This document shows positions 44,949 through 52,331 of a stretch of DNA of 52,331 bases, piece by piece (the stretch's first letter is position 1; the number at the start of each line of letters is the position of its first letter). The stretch comes from Enterococcus sp. DIV0660C. GTDB lineage: Bacteria; Bacillota; Bacilli; Lactobacillales; Enterococcaceae. Made by a program: the position numbers and the translations under genes. The notes under the pieces were generated by a model that saw nothing but the letters and a program-made list of their open reading frames with translations, did not search any database and was not told the origin of the DNA. The stretch is taken from positions 1 through 52,331 of the forward strand of contig NZ_JAFLWA010000027.1 in NCBI RefSeq assembly GCF_017316125.1, given 5' to 3'.

Positions 44949-45224
44949 TTATTTCTTTGAAAATTTAGCTTCGTGGTGTTTTTGCATAACGCCTTCTTTT
45001 GAAAGGATGTTACGAACTGTATCTGAAGGTTGCGCACCTTTTGATAACCAGTTAAGAACTAAGTCTTCTTTTAAAACTACTTCTGCAGGGTCTTTCAAAG
45101 GATTGTAAGTACCTACAGTTTCGATGAAACGTCCGTCACGAGGAGAACGTGAATCAGCTACTACAATACGGTAAAAAGGACTCTTTTTAGAACCCATACG
45201 TTTTAAACGAATTTTAACTGCCAT
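44949..45224 (-). CDS. rpsP: 30S ribosomal protein S16
   Basis: A 91-residue protein with the S16 signature [35 protein letters not shown] and [16 protein letters not shown]. The promoter at 45263-45291 gives a leader of about 30 bases with GGAGGTGG before the ATG. khpA follows. The gene is first of its transcript, unlike the common ffh-rpsP linkage. Confidence 0.98.
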   Translation of the reverse strand: MAVKIRLKRMGSKKSPFYRIVVADSRSPRDGRFIETVGTYNPLKDPAEVVLKEDLVLNWLSKGAQPSDTVRNILSKEGVMQKHHEAKFSKK

Positions 45225-45262
45225 TATTTATTTCCACCTCCATTGATTTATTCACAAGATGT

Positions 45263-45291
45263 AGTGTAACAGTTTTTTTTTACCCTGTAAA
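45263..45291 (-). promoter_or_regulatory. promoter of rpsP-khpA
   Basis: On the reverse strand TTTACA (45291-45286) and TACACT (45268-45263) are 17 bases apart. Confidence 0.65.
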
Positions 45292-45453
45292 GCTTTTTTT
45301 CTTTACAGGTTTATAAATTCCTTTTTTTCAGTGATTATAGGCATTTTTGACGATAATTTTATTGGGCTTTTAACTAGTAAGTGCTTTTATTTGCTCGTTT
45401 TACTTATTTTTTGTAAGATAGTTATGAAAGATAATTATTAGGAGGTTCTATTT

Positions 45454-46008
45454 ATGACAAAAAAAATTGGCTTTTTTATTGGTAGTTTAAGAAAAGATTC
45501 TTATAACAAAAAGGTTGCTGAAGCTTTCGCAAGCTTACTACCTGATGGCTATGAAAGTGTCTTCGTTAAAATTGATGATCTTCCTTTCTACAATGAAGAT
45601 CTTGAAACACCAGAAAATGCACCTGAAGCTTGGACTCGTTTCCGTAATGAAGTAAAAGATCTAGATGGCGTTATTTTCGTTTCACCTGAATACAATCGTT
45701 CAATCCCAGCAGCTTTGAAAAACGCGCTAGACGTTGGTTCTCGTCCTTACGGTCAAAGCGTTTGGGATTCAAAACCTGGTTTAGTTGTTACAGCTTCTCC
45801 TGGTGGAATCGGCGGTTTTGGTGCTAACCATATTATCCGTCAATCGCTAGTCTTCTTAAATGTACCAACACTTCAACAACCAGAAGCTTATATTGGTAAT
45901 ATCGTTAACTTAGTTGGTGAAGATGGAAAAATCATTGATGGTACAATGAAATTCTTTGAAACAATTATGAATGCGTATATTGACTTCTTGGAAAAATTGA
46001 CGAAGTAA
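45454..46008 (+). CDS. NADPH-dependent FMN reductase family protein
   Basis: A 184-residue flavodoxin-fold oxidoreductase. IGSLRKDSYNKKVAEAF (about 9-25) is the FMN phosphate loop, and VSPEYNRSIPAALKNALDVGSRP (about 76-98) is the family signature of NADPH:FMN/chromate/quinone reductases. The segment TASPGGIGGFGANHIIRQ follows. AGGAGG lies eight bases upstream. It reduces quinones or azo compounds by analogy. It sits on the opposite strand inside the ribosomal block. Confidence 0.92.
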   Translation: MTKKIGFFIGSLRKDSYNKKVAEAFASLLPDGYESVFVKIDDLPFYNEDLETPENAPEAWTRFRNEVKDLDGVIFVSPEYNRSIPAALKNALDVGSRPYGQSVWDSKPGLVVTASPGGIGGFGANHIIRQSLVFLNVPTLQQPEAYIGNIVNLVGEDGKIIDGTMKFFETIMNAYIDFLEKLTK

Positions 46009-46174
46009 ACAAAGGTTGGGAAAGAAGTTTACAACTCCAATAAATAAGAATAAATTTTCAGAAATTGATTGTCAAATTTTTGCGAAATCTTGACTTATTT
46101 TGAAGTGAATGCAAGCTATCTTAAGAAGTTGCTTGGAAAACATCGTGAATAAGATTGTGGCTCAAAGCGATCAA

Positions 46175-46220
46175 CAAAAAAAGTTGTTTGCCAAATAAAA
46201 AATTTGGCAAACAACTTTTT
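46175..46220. terminator. bidirectional terminator with 18-base-pair stem
   Basis: AAAAAAGTTGTTTGCCAAAT and ATTTGGCAAACAACTTTTTT form a perfect stem between convergent genes. In the preceding 160 bases (46009-46174) only a short stretch GTTGGGAAAGAAGTTTACAACTCC looks like a decayed intergenic repeat. Confidence 0.88.
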
Positions 46221-46741
46221 TATTTTTTTCGATAATGTAATTCAATAAATTGACCAAACTCCTGCGAATCAATATACTCTAATCTTTCTTGATACTCACC
46301 AGGTTCAAACAAACGAATTCCCTCACCGAGTAAAACTGGCGTGATTTGGATCCACCACTCATCAATCAACTGACTTTCTAGCAAAGGTTTAAGTAGCGCC
46401 CCGCCACCAACAATCCAAATATCTGAACCTGATTCTTGTCGAATTTTTTCTATAAACGAAGCTGGATCCTCATTGATTACTGTTGCATCTGGTAGAACCA
46501 ATGATTGATTTCTTGAAAATACATAATTTTTCTTTTCTGGATATAACAGTTCTGCATCTAAAGATTTCTTAGCTTCTTCGTAGGTTTTTCGCCCCATGAT
46601 TGTTGTATCAATTGTTTGATAAAATGATTCATAAGTTGTTTTCTCACCTGTTGGCGTATCAAATAACCACTGTAAACCATCTTCTTTTGTTGCCAGATAG
46701 CCATCCAAACTAATTGCGCCATAAAAGACGATTTTTCGCAT
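46220..46741 (-). CDS. dihydrofolate reductase-like (RibD C-terminal) family protein
   Basis: A 173-residue protein of the RibD_C/DHFR-like fold: MRKIVFYGAISLDGYLA at the start, GRKTYEEA near 52, a glycine-rich cofactor loop SDIWIVGGGALLKPLL near 110-125, then IDEWWIQITPVLLGEGIRLF. Members are usually small reductases with unknown substrates, not true folate enzymes. GGAGAGGAG lies six bases upstream of the ATG. It is followed by the bidirectional terminator. Confidence 0.9.
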   Translation of the reverse strand: MRKIVFYGAISLDGYLATKEDGLQWLFDTPTGEKTTYESFYQTIDTTIMGRKTYEEAKKSLDAELLYPEKKNYVFSRNQSLVLPDATVINEDPASFIEKIRQESGSDIWIVGGGALLKPLLESQLIDEWWIQITPVLLGEGIRLFEPGEYQERLEYIDSQEFGQFIELHYRKK

Positions 46742-46781
46742 GTGCTCCTCTCCTTCACGTTAGATTTTATCTATTAATTGA

Positions 46782-47363
46782 CTAGTTTTCTTGAATGGTT
46801 GATTGCTTTACTTCTAGATGTCTAAAACAATCAGTGACATGATCGTTAATGATGCCGACTGCTTCTAAAAAAGCGTAAATCGTGGTACTCCCAATAAATT
46901 TAAAGCCGCGTTTCTTCAATTCTTTCGTGATCTTGTCAGATAGTTCACTCGTTGTCGGAATTTCTTCTTGTGTTTGATACATATGATTTACTACCTTATC
47001 ATCAGAAAACCCCCATAAAAAAGTAGCAAAACTTCCAAATTCTTGTTGGATCTTTTGAACAGCCTTTGCATTATGAATAGCAGCTTCAACTTTTCTTCGA
47101 TTACGAATAATTCCTTTATCTTGAAGCAAAGATTCTATTTTATTTTCGTCATATGCTGCCACTTTTTCTAAAGAAAAATTGTCATACGCATGATCAAAGG
47201 CTTCTATTTTATTTAAAATCGTTTGCCAACTTAATCCTGCTTGATTGATGTCTAGCATTAGTTTGCGATAAAGTCTTTGATCATCATATTCTGGAACACC
47301 CCAAATCGTATCATGATATTGTTGCATTGATGCTGTACTTTCTGCCCAAGAACATCGTTTCAT
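46782..47363 (-). CDS. tag: DNA-3-methyladenine glycosylase I
   Basis: A 193-residue base-excision repair enzyme removing 3-methyladenine. Features are MKRCSWAESTASMQQYHDTIWGVPEYDDQRLYRKLMLDINQAGLSWQTIL (the conserved Cys and His zinc ligands and catalytic Glu region), and the C-terminal FIGSTTIYAFLEAVGIINDHVTDCFRH with zinc ligand His and Cys. The ATG at 47363 is chosen over 47378 because GGAGG-AAGG lies just upstream. It lies between the RibD-like gene and ffh, on the same strand as both. Confidence 0.95.
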   Translation of the reverse strand: MKRCSWAESTASMQQYHDTIWGVPEYDDQRLYRKLMLDINQAGLSWQTILNKIEAFDHAYDNFSLEKVAAYDENKIESLLQDKGIIRNRRKVEAAIHNAKAVQKIQQEFGSFATFLWGFSDDKVVNHMYQTQEEIPTTSELSDKITKELKKRGFKFIGSTTIYAFLEAVGIINDHVTDCFRHLEVKQSTIQEN

Positions 47364-47390
47364 TTTCCTTGCCTCCATGTTTATTTGTGA

Positions 47391-47435
47391 ACAAAAAAGC
47401 TATGACAACATCTCAATCAATCGTTTGTCATAGCT
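47391..47435 (-). terminator. terminator of ffh
   Basis: AGCTATGACAA and TTGTCATAGCT form a stem around a 16-base loop; on the reverse strand TTTTTTGTT follows. Confidence 0.8.
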
Positions 47436-47460
47436 CAAATCCATTCCATTCAGCAATCGC

Positions 47461-48879
47461 TTATTTACGTTTTTTCTTTTTCTTCTTGTTTTTCTTAACC
47501 ATGCGATTCATCGCCATTTTTCCAAGTTTTCCTTTGACGCCTGTTCCAAACATTTGGTCCATTCCTGGAATATTCATGTCACCTTTCGACATCTGTTGCA
47601 TCATCTTACGAGATTCTTTGAATTGTTTGATCATGCGGTTTACTTCTACCACACTGTTTCCTGAACCAGCAGCAATCCGACGACGACGGCTAGGGTTCAA
47701 CAAATCAGGGTTTTCTCGTTCAGCAGGTGTCATCGAGTACACCATTGCTTTTTTTCGTTCCACATCTTTTGGATCAACTTTTACATTTTCAATACCGGGT
47801 ACTTGATTCATTCCTGGAATCATTTTAATTAGATCTTCTAATGGACCCATTCCCATTACTTGATCCAGTTGTTCAATAAAATCATTGAAGTCAAAAGAAT
47901 TTTCCCGCATTTTTTGGGCAAGTTCTTCCGCTTTTTTCTCGTCATAATCTTGTTGCGCTTTTTCAATCAGGGTCAACATGTCACCCATACCCAAGATTCG
48001 ACTAGCCATACGATCTGGATGGAAGACTTCCAGATCTGTTAATTTTTCACCTGACCCGATAAATTTGATTGGCGCACCGGTTACTGAACGAATAGATAAC
48101 GCTGCCCCACCTCTGGTATCTCCATCAAGTTTTGTAATGACAACCCCAGTAATGCCTAATTGCTGATTGAAGCTGTCCGCTACATTGACCGCATCTTGTC
48201 CAGTCATCGCATCAACAACCAACAGAATTTCATTTGGTTGTGCAATTTCTTTGATTTGCTTCAACTCATCCATCAACAGTTCATCAATGTGTAAACGACC
48301 AGCCGTATCGATCAAGACATAGTCATTTTTCTTTTCTCTAGCAACTTCCATCCCTTGACGAACGATTTCCACTGGACTGACATCTGTTCCCATATCAAAG
48401 ACAGGCACATCTAATTGTTGGCCCAAGACTTTCAATTGGTCAATCGCTGCAGGTCGGTACACGTCTCCTGCAATCATCAATGGTCGTGCTTTTTCATTTT
48501 TCTTCAAAAAGTTTGCTAGTTTCCCAGCAAATGTTGTTTTACCAGCCCCTTGTAACCCAACCATCATAATCACAGTTGGGATTTTTGGTGACTTGATCAA
48601 TTCTGCTGTTTCGGAACCCAAGGTGATCGTTAGTTCCTCATCAACGATTTTGACGATTTGTTGTGCAGGTGACAAGCTTTCAAGAACTTCTACTCCTACT
48701 GCGCGTTCTCGCACACGTTTTGTAAAGTCCTTGACTACTTGTAAATTGACATCGGCTTCCAGTAATGCTAAGCGGATTTCTCGCATCATTTCTTTGACGT
48801 CAGCCTCTGATACTTTCCCTTTTTTTCTTAATTTTCCCATCGCCTGTTGCAGACGTTCTGTTAAGCTTTCAAATGCCAT
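47461..48879 (-). CDS. ffh: signal recognition particle protein Ffh
   Basis: A 472-residue GTPase that binds 4.5S RNA and signal peptides. The NG domain has GLQGAGKTTFAGKLA (P-loop near 107-115), DTAGRLHIDELL (near 188) and TKLDGDTRGGAAL (near 247). The M domain has MGPLEDLIKMIPGM and a basic C-terminus KKNKKKKKKRK. The start at 48879 (MAFESLTERLQ) is chosen over 48888 because the latter abuts AAAGGA. ylxM lies just upstream, in the conserved ylxM-ffh pair. Confidence 0.97.
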   Translation of the reverse strand: MAFESLTERLQQAMGKLRKKGKVSEADVKEMMREIRLALLEADVNLQVVKDFTKRVRERAVGVEVLESLSPAQQIVKIVDEELTITLGSETAELIKSPKIPTVIMMVGLQGAGKTTFAGKLANFLKKNEKARPLMIAGDVYRPAAIDQLKVLGQQLDVPVFDMGTDVSPVEIVRQGMEVAREKKNDYVLIDTAGRLHIDELLMDELKQIKEIAQPNEILLVVDAMTGQDAVNVADSFNQQLGITGVVITKLDGDTRGGAALSIRSVTGAPIKFIGSGEKLTDLEVFHPDRMASRILGMGDMLTLIEKAQQDYDEKKAEELAQKMRENSFDFNDFIEQLDQVMGMGPLEDLIKMIPGMNQVPGIENVKVDPKDVERKKAMVYSMTPAERENPDLLNPSRRRRIAAGSGNSVVEVNRMIKQFKESRKMMQQMSKGDMNIPGMDQMFGTGVKGKLGKMAMNRMVKKNKKKKKKRK

Positions 48880-48911
48880 TTTCTTCATTCCTTTAATTAG
48901 TTTCTAGTTTG

Positions 48912-49250
48912 TTACTCTTCGATGTCTTGAATTTGTTGAATAAAACCGATCAGTGCATCGTCTTTTGGATAGTGCTCGGTGACATAAGTCATCAGTTTTT
49001 CTAAGGTTTGTTCACGCACGATGTAGTTTGAAAAAAGATGCAGTTTTTTCTCGTAGTCTTCTAAAATTTTTCCAGTTCTCTTAATGTTATCATAAACTGC
49101 TTGTCGACTGACTTGATATTCTTCTGCAATTTCTCCAAGTGAAAAATCATCCGCATAATACAATTCCATATAATTCATTTGTTTTTCAGTTAATAAGGTC
49201 GAGTAAAATTCAAAAAGTGCGTTCATTCGATTTGTTTTTTCAATTTCCAT
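48912..49250 (-). CDS. ylxM: YlxM-family DNA/SRP-associated helix-turn-helix protein
   Basis: A 112-residue protein with a helix-turn-helix like sigma factor region 4: [40 protein letters not shown] (about 30-70). YlxM homologues bind SRP components in streptococci. It lies 32 bases before ffh, the usual arrangement. The start at 49250 directly abuts the stop of the DUF523 gene. Confidence 0.93.
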   Translation of the reverse strand: MEIEKTNRMNALFEFYSTLLTEKQMNYMELYYADDFSLGEIAEEYQVSRQAVYDNIKRTGKILEDYEKKLHLFSNYIVREQTLEKLMTYVTEHYPKDDALIGFIQQIQDIEE

Positions 49251-49736
49251 TCAACTCACCTCATTTATCTTTGTGATTTCTTGCTGTTGTGCTAACCAAT
49301 CCTCATCAGATAGAACGCTCATCTTCTGTTTTAAAAAATAAGCAGTTGCAACGCCTACACCTTCTGCCAATGTACCAGAAAATGTACCATCGTAAATTTG
49401 ACTACTACCACATGAAGGGCTTTTTGCCTTCAAAATGAGTTGGTCAATTTGTTGTTCTTTTAATTTTTGCCAAGCAAGAATTGCACCTGCCTGATATTCC
49501 TTTGTCACATCGACCCCTTTGGAAGTCACGACCCTTGCCTTTTCATTCCAAACATCAAATCCATCTCCGCCGACAATTTCTGCTGGATCTCTGGGAATCG
49601 GTAAGCCACCCAAAACTTCTGGACAAACCATGATGGCTTCATGGTTTTCAACCATTGCGACAAGTTGCAAAACAGCTTTTGGCTGACCGTCATAACGACA
49701 TGATACACCGCCTAAGCAAGCACTGATACCAATCAT
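49251..49736 (-). CDS. DUF523/TudS-family cysteine-cluster protein
   Basis: A 161-residue protein of the DUF523 family, some members of which are [4Fe-4S]-dependent thiouracil desulfidases (TudS). The conserved Cys residues are in ISACLGGVSCRYDG (about 4-17), MVCPEVLGGLPIPR and SPSCGSSQIYDG. The ATG at 49736 is the family start, with GGAAG upstream; the longer in-frame start at 49763 is not supported. The stop abuts ylxM, so it is the first gene of a ylxM-ffh transcript. Confidence 0.9.
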   Translation of the reverse strand: MIGISACLGGVSCRYDGQPKAVLQLVAMVENHEAIMVCPEVLGGLPIPRDPAEIVGGDGFDVWNEKARVVTSKGVDVTKEYQAGAILAWQKLKEQQIDQLILKAKSPSCGSSQIYDGTFSGTLAEGVGVATAYFLKQKMSVLSDEDWLAQQQEITKINEVS

Positions 49737-49864
49737 TTGAATCGCTTCCTTTCCTTCCAACAAAGTGCCTAGTTATTATACCATTTATTGAGTTGGTTAC
49801 ATAGCCCCTACCCTTGATTCTATGCTAAAATAGTAAAGCATGAATATGTTTTAAAGGAGCGCTT

Positions 49865-50569
49865 ATGAAAAAAATCTTAGTTGTTGATGATGAACCTTCC
49901 ATCGTCACTTTATTAACCTTTAACTTAGAAAAAGAAGGCTATCAAGTTACTAGTGCAACGGATGGACGCGAGGGATTAGAACTTGCTTTAGATCAAGCCT
50001 TTGATTTTATTATTTTAGATGTCATGCTTCCTTCAATGGATGGCATGGAAATTACGCAGAAACTTCGTCAAGAAAAAAACGATACACCTATTTTGATGCT
50101 CACTGCCAAGGACGATCAGATTGATCGTATTTTAGGTTTAGAGATTGGTGCCGATGATTACTTAGTTAAACCATTTAGCCCACGCGAAGTATTAGCTCGA
50201 ATGAAAGCTATTTTTCGACGAATGGAACCTCGAAATGTCCCCGTTGAAGAAGAAGAACCAGAATATTTAACAGCGGGTCAAATCATTGCGAACTTAACAA
50301 ATTTTCAAGTCACAGTTGATGGTCGTCTGATTGAATTGACCCCCAAAGAATTTGAATTGTTAGTTTACTTTATGAAGCGAAAAGATCGCGTCATTGATCG
50401 AGACACTTTACTCGAGCGTATCTGGAATTTTGATTTTGCTGGTCAAAGTCGAATCGTCGATGTTCATGTCAGTCACCTGAGAGAAAAAATCGAACGTGAT
50501 CCAAAACACCCCAAATATTTAGTAACGGTTCGCGGATTTGGCTATAAATTTCAGGAGCCTCGACTATGA
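49865..50569 (+). CDS. phoP: OmpR-family response regulator, PhoP/PhoB type
   Basis: A 234-residue regulator with receiver motifs VDDEPS, phospho-Asp in FIILDVMLPSMDGME, MLTAKDD and YLVKPFSP, then a winged helix ending GFGYKF. AAAGGAG lies six bases before the ATG, and an extended -10 (TGCTAAAAT) is upstream at 49823-49831. The stop overlaps the kinase ATG by four bases. Similarity to PhoP of the phosphate system is inferred from the pairing with a PAS-containing PhoR-like kinase; a phosphate transporter gene is not visible in the window. Confidence 0.88.
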   Translation: MKKILVVDDEPSIVTLLTFNLEKEGYQVTSATDGREGLELALDQAFDFIILDVMLPSMDGMEITQKLRQEKNDTPILMLTAKDDQIDRILGLEIGADDYLVKPFSPREVLARMKAIFRRMEPRNVPVEEEEPEYLTAGQIIANLTNFQVTVDGRLIELTPKEFELLVYFMKRKDRVIDRDTLLERIWNFDFAGQSRIVDVHVSHLREKIERDPKHPKYLVTVRGFGYKFQEPRL

Positions 50570-52293
50570 AAAATTGGAAAACTTTCTCAAGACGTCTCCT
50601 ATTCTTGGTCTTTTTTCTAACAGTTTTTCTTGGTAGCTGGCAACTTATCTCAAATTATTTTCAACAACAAATTATTGAACAACAAGAAGAATACTTGACA
50701 AAAAAAGCACAATTATTGACGCGACAGCTTACTTGGTCGAACCCTGATTCAGTGGAAAACAAGGAAATTTTGACAGAATTCGTTCATCAATCTTCTGAAC
50801 GAATCACGTTATTGGATGCTGTTGGCAATGTTTTGTATGATACCAGTGATGATGACCTAACAGGCAGTCGTAGTACACGTCCCGAAATCAAAGCTGTTCT
50901 TGATGGTGGTCGATTGGGGAGTTCCTTGCGTCAAAGTGAGACTGTAAATGAACAACTTCTCTATGTCGCTTTACCCATTAAAGAAAACGGTCAACTAAAA
51001 GCTATTATCCGAATTGCCGAACCAACTAGTGGTTTTTTACCACGCACAGAAAATTTTCGTCGTTGGGTATTTTTATTCTTTCTACTTTTCTTTGGTATTC
51101 TTTCAGGAATGATCGCTTACTTTGCTCATCAGCGAAACGAACCTTTGCATACCGTATTACCTGTGTTGAAAAAAATGGTCAATGACCCTGAGGAAACCGA
51201 AGTCATTATGCAAACCTCAGATCAATGGGAAGAGCTTTATCAAACGATTAATGCATTAAGTGAACAAATGAGTCATATGTATCGTGCTTATGCAACGACT
51301 GAAGAACAGTTATATACATTGCTGAATGAATTGATGATTGGTGTCTTTTTGATTGATTCAGAGTCACATTTACGTTTACTGAATCCTAAAATGCAGATGC
51401 ATCTTGGGGTTACATCTTATCTGACTTCGCAACCTTACGCTGAGGTAATTCAAGAACCTCAACTAATCCATTTAATTCATCAGGTTTCTACTGCTAATCC
51501 ATTAGTTCAGCAAGAAATCAAATTAAGTGAGGGCAACCAAACGCTAGACATCAGTTTACGTTACTTTAGCAATGCAGACGGAACTGGACAAATTCTAGGC
51601 GTAGCTTATGATTTAACGAAAGTTCGGCGGCTCGAAAAAGTCCAGAAAGATTTTGTTGGAAATGTTTCTCATGAATTAAAAACCCCTGTTACTTCATTGA
51701 TGGGCTTCACAGAAACACTTCTTGATGGTGCTAAAGATGACCCAGAAACATTGACTACTTTTTTAGAAATCATGCAAAAAGATGCACATCGTTTAGATCA
51801 ATTGATTCGCGAAATCATCCAATTATCTAAAGATGGTGAAAACTTATATGAATCACAAACGATTTATCTGGAATCTTATTTTGAACAAATTATTCAAAGC
51901 TACCAACCATTTATCAAACAGAAAAAATTAAGTGTTAAACTTTTGGGAAATAATGGTTCATTCACTGTTCAGTCAGAAATTTTATATCCAATCATCAAAA
52001 ATTTGATTGAAAATGCCATTCAATACTCAAAAGAAGGCGGTCAAATCATTATTCGTTATCGTGTAGATGAACATTTGTGGTTTTCTGTCCAAGACTTTGG
52101 AATCGGAATCGACCAAGAAGATCAAGAACGGATTTTTGAACGTTTTTATCGCGTTGATAAAGCACGTAGCCGACATTCTGGGGGTACAGGTTTAGGTCTG
52201 GCAATCGTCAAAGACTATGTTAATCTGTTAAACGGCAAGATTACTGTGGAAAGTCATCCCGGTGTTGGTTCTACTTTTGAAGTGACTTTATGA
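50566..52293 (+). CDS. phoR: PhoR-like sensor histidine kinase
   Basis: A 575-residue membrane kinase: TM1 about 10-30, extracytoplasmic sensor domain about 32-165 (YDTSDDDLTG), TM2 about 166-188, a PAS-like domain about 245-350, HisKA with His369 in VGNVSHELKTPVTS, and an ATPase domain with NLIENAIQYS, DFGIGI and GGTGLGLAIV. The layout is that of PhoR of Gram-positive phosphate sensing. It overlaps phoP by four bases and ends before a possible next gene at 52295. Confidence 0.9.
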   Translation: MKNWKTFSRRLLFLVFFLTVFLGSWQLISNYFQQQIIEQQEEYLTKKAQLLTRQLTWSNPDSVENKEILTEFVHQSSERITLLDAVGNVLYDTSDDDLTGSRSTRPEIKAVLDGGRLGSSLRQSETVNEQLLYVALPIKENGQLKAIIRIAEPTSGFLPRTENFRRWVFLFFLLFFGILSGMIAYFAHQRNEPLHTVLPVLKKMVNDPEETEVIMQTSDQWEELYQTINALSEQMSHMYRAYATTEEQLYTLLNELMIGVFLIDSESHLRLLNPKMQMHLGVTSYLTSQPYAEVIQEPQLIHLIHQVSTANPLVQQEIKLSEGNQTLDISLRYFSNADGTGQILGVAYDLTKVRRLEKVQKDFVGNVSHELKTPVTSLMGFTETLLDGAKDDPETLTTFLEIMQKDAHRLDQLIREIIQLSKDGENLYESQTIYLESYFEQIIQSYQPFIKQKKLSVKLLGNNGSFTVQSEILYPIIKNLIENAIQYSKEGGQIIIRYRVDEHLWFSVQDFGIGIDQEDQERIFERFYRVDKARSRHSGGTGLGLAIVKDYVNLLNGKITVESHPGVGSTFEVTL

Positions 52294-52294
52294 A

Positions 52295-52331
52295 ATGTCA
52301 CACGAAAATCGAAAAACAGCGACGAAAATCG
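52295..52331 (+). CDS. start of a downstream gene, cut by window edge
   Basis: An ATG at 52295 opens the frame MSHENRKTATKI to the window end, two bases after the phoR stop. The ribosome binding site (GAAGTGA) is moderate. In related genomes phosphate ABC transporter genes can follow phoPR, but twelve residues cannot identify it. Confidence 0.35.
   Translation, partial: MSHENRKTATKI

Overview
The window is a low-GC Gram-positive chromosome segment, most likely from Enterococcus. Points for this: a five-gene WxL/DUF916 surface-protein locus, an EbsC/YbaK-type deacylase, catabolic acetolactate genes (alsS-budA), an LtaS-type lipoteichoic acid synthase, AAGGAGG-type ribosome binding sites, and a tmRNA whose tag reads AKNENYSYALAA, an enterococcal-looking variant. 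The species cannot be fixed from sequence alone. No tRNA, rRNA, CRISPR array, insertion sequence or origin was found.

Layout. 0-1.1 kb: three very small genes and one DUF2187-like protein. 1.2-8 kb: glucose-6-phosphate isomerase, NADP-glutamate dehydrogenase, an HI0933-type flavoprotein, and the operon rlmI-like / aroD / ybaK. 8.2-15.3 kb: LTA synthase, a reduced ABC-transporter-like pair, an operon of SdpI-like membrane protein + response regulator + histidine kinase, and a HAD phosphatase. 15.4-15.8 kb: tmRNA. 16-17.5 kb: a very AT-rich three-gene operon encoding a membrane-anchored thioredoxin-like protein, a secreted phospholipase A2-like protein and a small membrane protein. 17.8-24 kb: GNAT enzyme, small paralogous protein, free methionine-R-sulfoxide reductase, an atypical orphan response regulator, an M23 peptidoglycan hydrolase, and alsS-budA. 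24.5-30 kb: a secreted GH18 chitinase with a carbohydrate-binding module, then an Mga-like regulator paired with an NADH-oxidase-like flavoprotein that has Ser where the family has its redox Cys. 30.3-36.6 kb: WxL locus plus a broken WxL gene. 36.9-39.6 kb: CocE-type hydrolase and LysR regulator. 39.9-40.6 kb: a two-peptide class IIb bacteriocin locus with a probable immunity gene. 40.8-42.2 kb: polytopic membrane protein. 42.8-49.7 kb: the ylxM-ffh ... rpsP-khpA-rimM-trmD-rplS translation/secretion block, interrupted by three metabolic/repair genes. 49.9-52.3 kb: phoP-phoR-like two-component system and the start of another gene.

The most notable accessory parts are the ABP-118-like two-peptide bacteriocin (39956-40607), the phospholipase A2 / thioredoxin-like operon next to ssrA (16168-17473), and several proteins that keep a family fold but have lost key residues: a cysteine-free RlmI-like methyltransferase, an NADH-oxidase paralogue with Ser42, a P-loop-less ABC ATPase and a receiver-degenerate response regulator. 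The window also holds surface remodelling and attachment functions (LTA synthesis, M23 hydrolase, WxL proteins, lectin-like domain, chitinase).
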